Assembly (NCBI GenBank): GCA_019911795.1
Contig: JAIOJS010000027.1
Coordinates: 1-33,995 of the forward strand
DNA: 33,995 nt
Reading direction: 5' to 3'
Origin: Thermoanaerobaculia bacterium
GTDB taxonomy: Bacteria > Acidobacteriota > Thermoanaerobaculia > Multivoradales > JAIOJS01
In this document: positions 33,931 to 33,995 of the stretch, in pieces
How the letters are laid out: the number at the start of each line of letters is the position of its first letter
Position numbering within the stretch: the stretch's first letter is position 1
The notes under the pieces: model-generated
Seen by the model: the letters and a program-made list of their open reading frames with translations, nothing else
The model's database searches: none
Told to the model about the DNA's origin: nothing
Made by a program: the position numbers and the translations under genes

Positions 33931-33995
33931 CGGTCGTGGCCTCGACCGCCGCGCCCTCGTCGGTCCCCTCGCCGCTACCAGCATCAGACTTCGGG
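33923..33995 (-). CDS. C-terminal end of a presumed RND adaptor (membrane fusion protein), partial
   Basis: A minus-strand frame enters at the right edge and ends with TGA (33923-33925), overlapping the permease start by 8 bp. Its 23 visible codons give an acidic, Gly/Ala-rich tail ending VEATTDA, like the unstructured tails of periplasmic adaptors. The position before two RND permeases makes an adaptor the best guess; the visible residues alone cannot prove it. Confidence 0.5.
   Translation of the reverse strand, partial: PKSDAGSGEGTDEGAAVEATTDA

Overview
The window is GC-rich, densely coded bacterial chromosome with no rRNA, tRNA, CRISPR array, integrase or transposase that I can see. An ECF sigma factor beside a Ser/Thr kinase with TPRs, a CRTAC1 (FG-GAP plus ASPIC/UnbV) lipoprotein-like protein paired with a TPR protein, secreted M61 and S9 peptidases, and a tandem RND efflux operon together suggest a Gram-negative Acidobacteriota-like organism, perhaps near Thermoanaerobaculia. 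This assignment is an inference from gene content only.

Left part (1-9724). A minus-strand lemA-TPM-TPM operon (1-1857) is followed by a secreted phospholipase D-like enzyme (2090-3454). Divergent from it is a class B asparagine synthetase (3759-5441) with a striking leader: a 28-residue peptide ORF (3555-3641) with five Asn codons, all AAT, then a strong intrinsic terminator (3665-3700) just before the asnB ribosome-binding site, with alternative pairings expected of an amino-acid attenuator. Convergent to asnB lies a minus-strand cluster: an alpha/beta hydrolase, an OmpR-type response regulator and a histidine kinase. A GlsB/YeaQ-type small membrane protein follows.

Middle (9725-19297). 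A plus-strand ECF sigma factor and a 960-residue kinase-TPR protein form the usual sigma/kinase pair, with a possible 20-codon ORF between them. Then come, on the minus strand, a DUF1304 membrane protein and an overlapping TPR-protein/CRTAC1 pair; divergent from these is an M61-type peptidase with a PDZ domain.

Right part (19317-33995), all minus strand. A YtrA-like GntR regulator, ABC ATPase, ABC permease with a large soluble domain and S9 peptidase form one operon, with a good promoter whose -10 is overlapped by a 21-bp inverted repeat. Upstream of it is about 370 bp of non-coding DNA with tandem and inverted repeats. Next come a nitronate-monooxygenase-like flavoprotein, a YaiI/YqxD protein, and two RND permeases with the last codons of a presumed adaptor at the right edge. 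Most multi-gene units use 4- or 8-bp stop/start overlaps, which supports the operon assignments.

The finding most worth a second look is the asparagine-codon leader peptide and attenuator in front of asnB.
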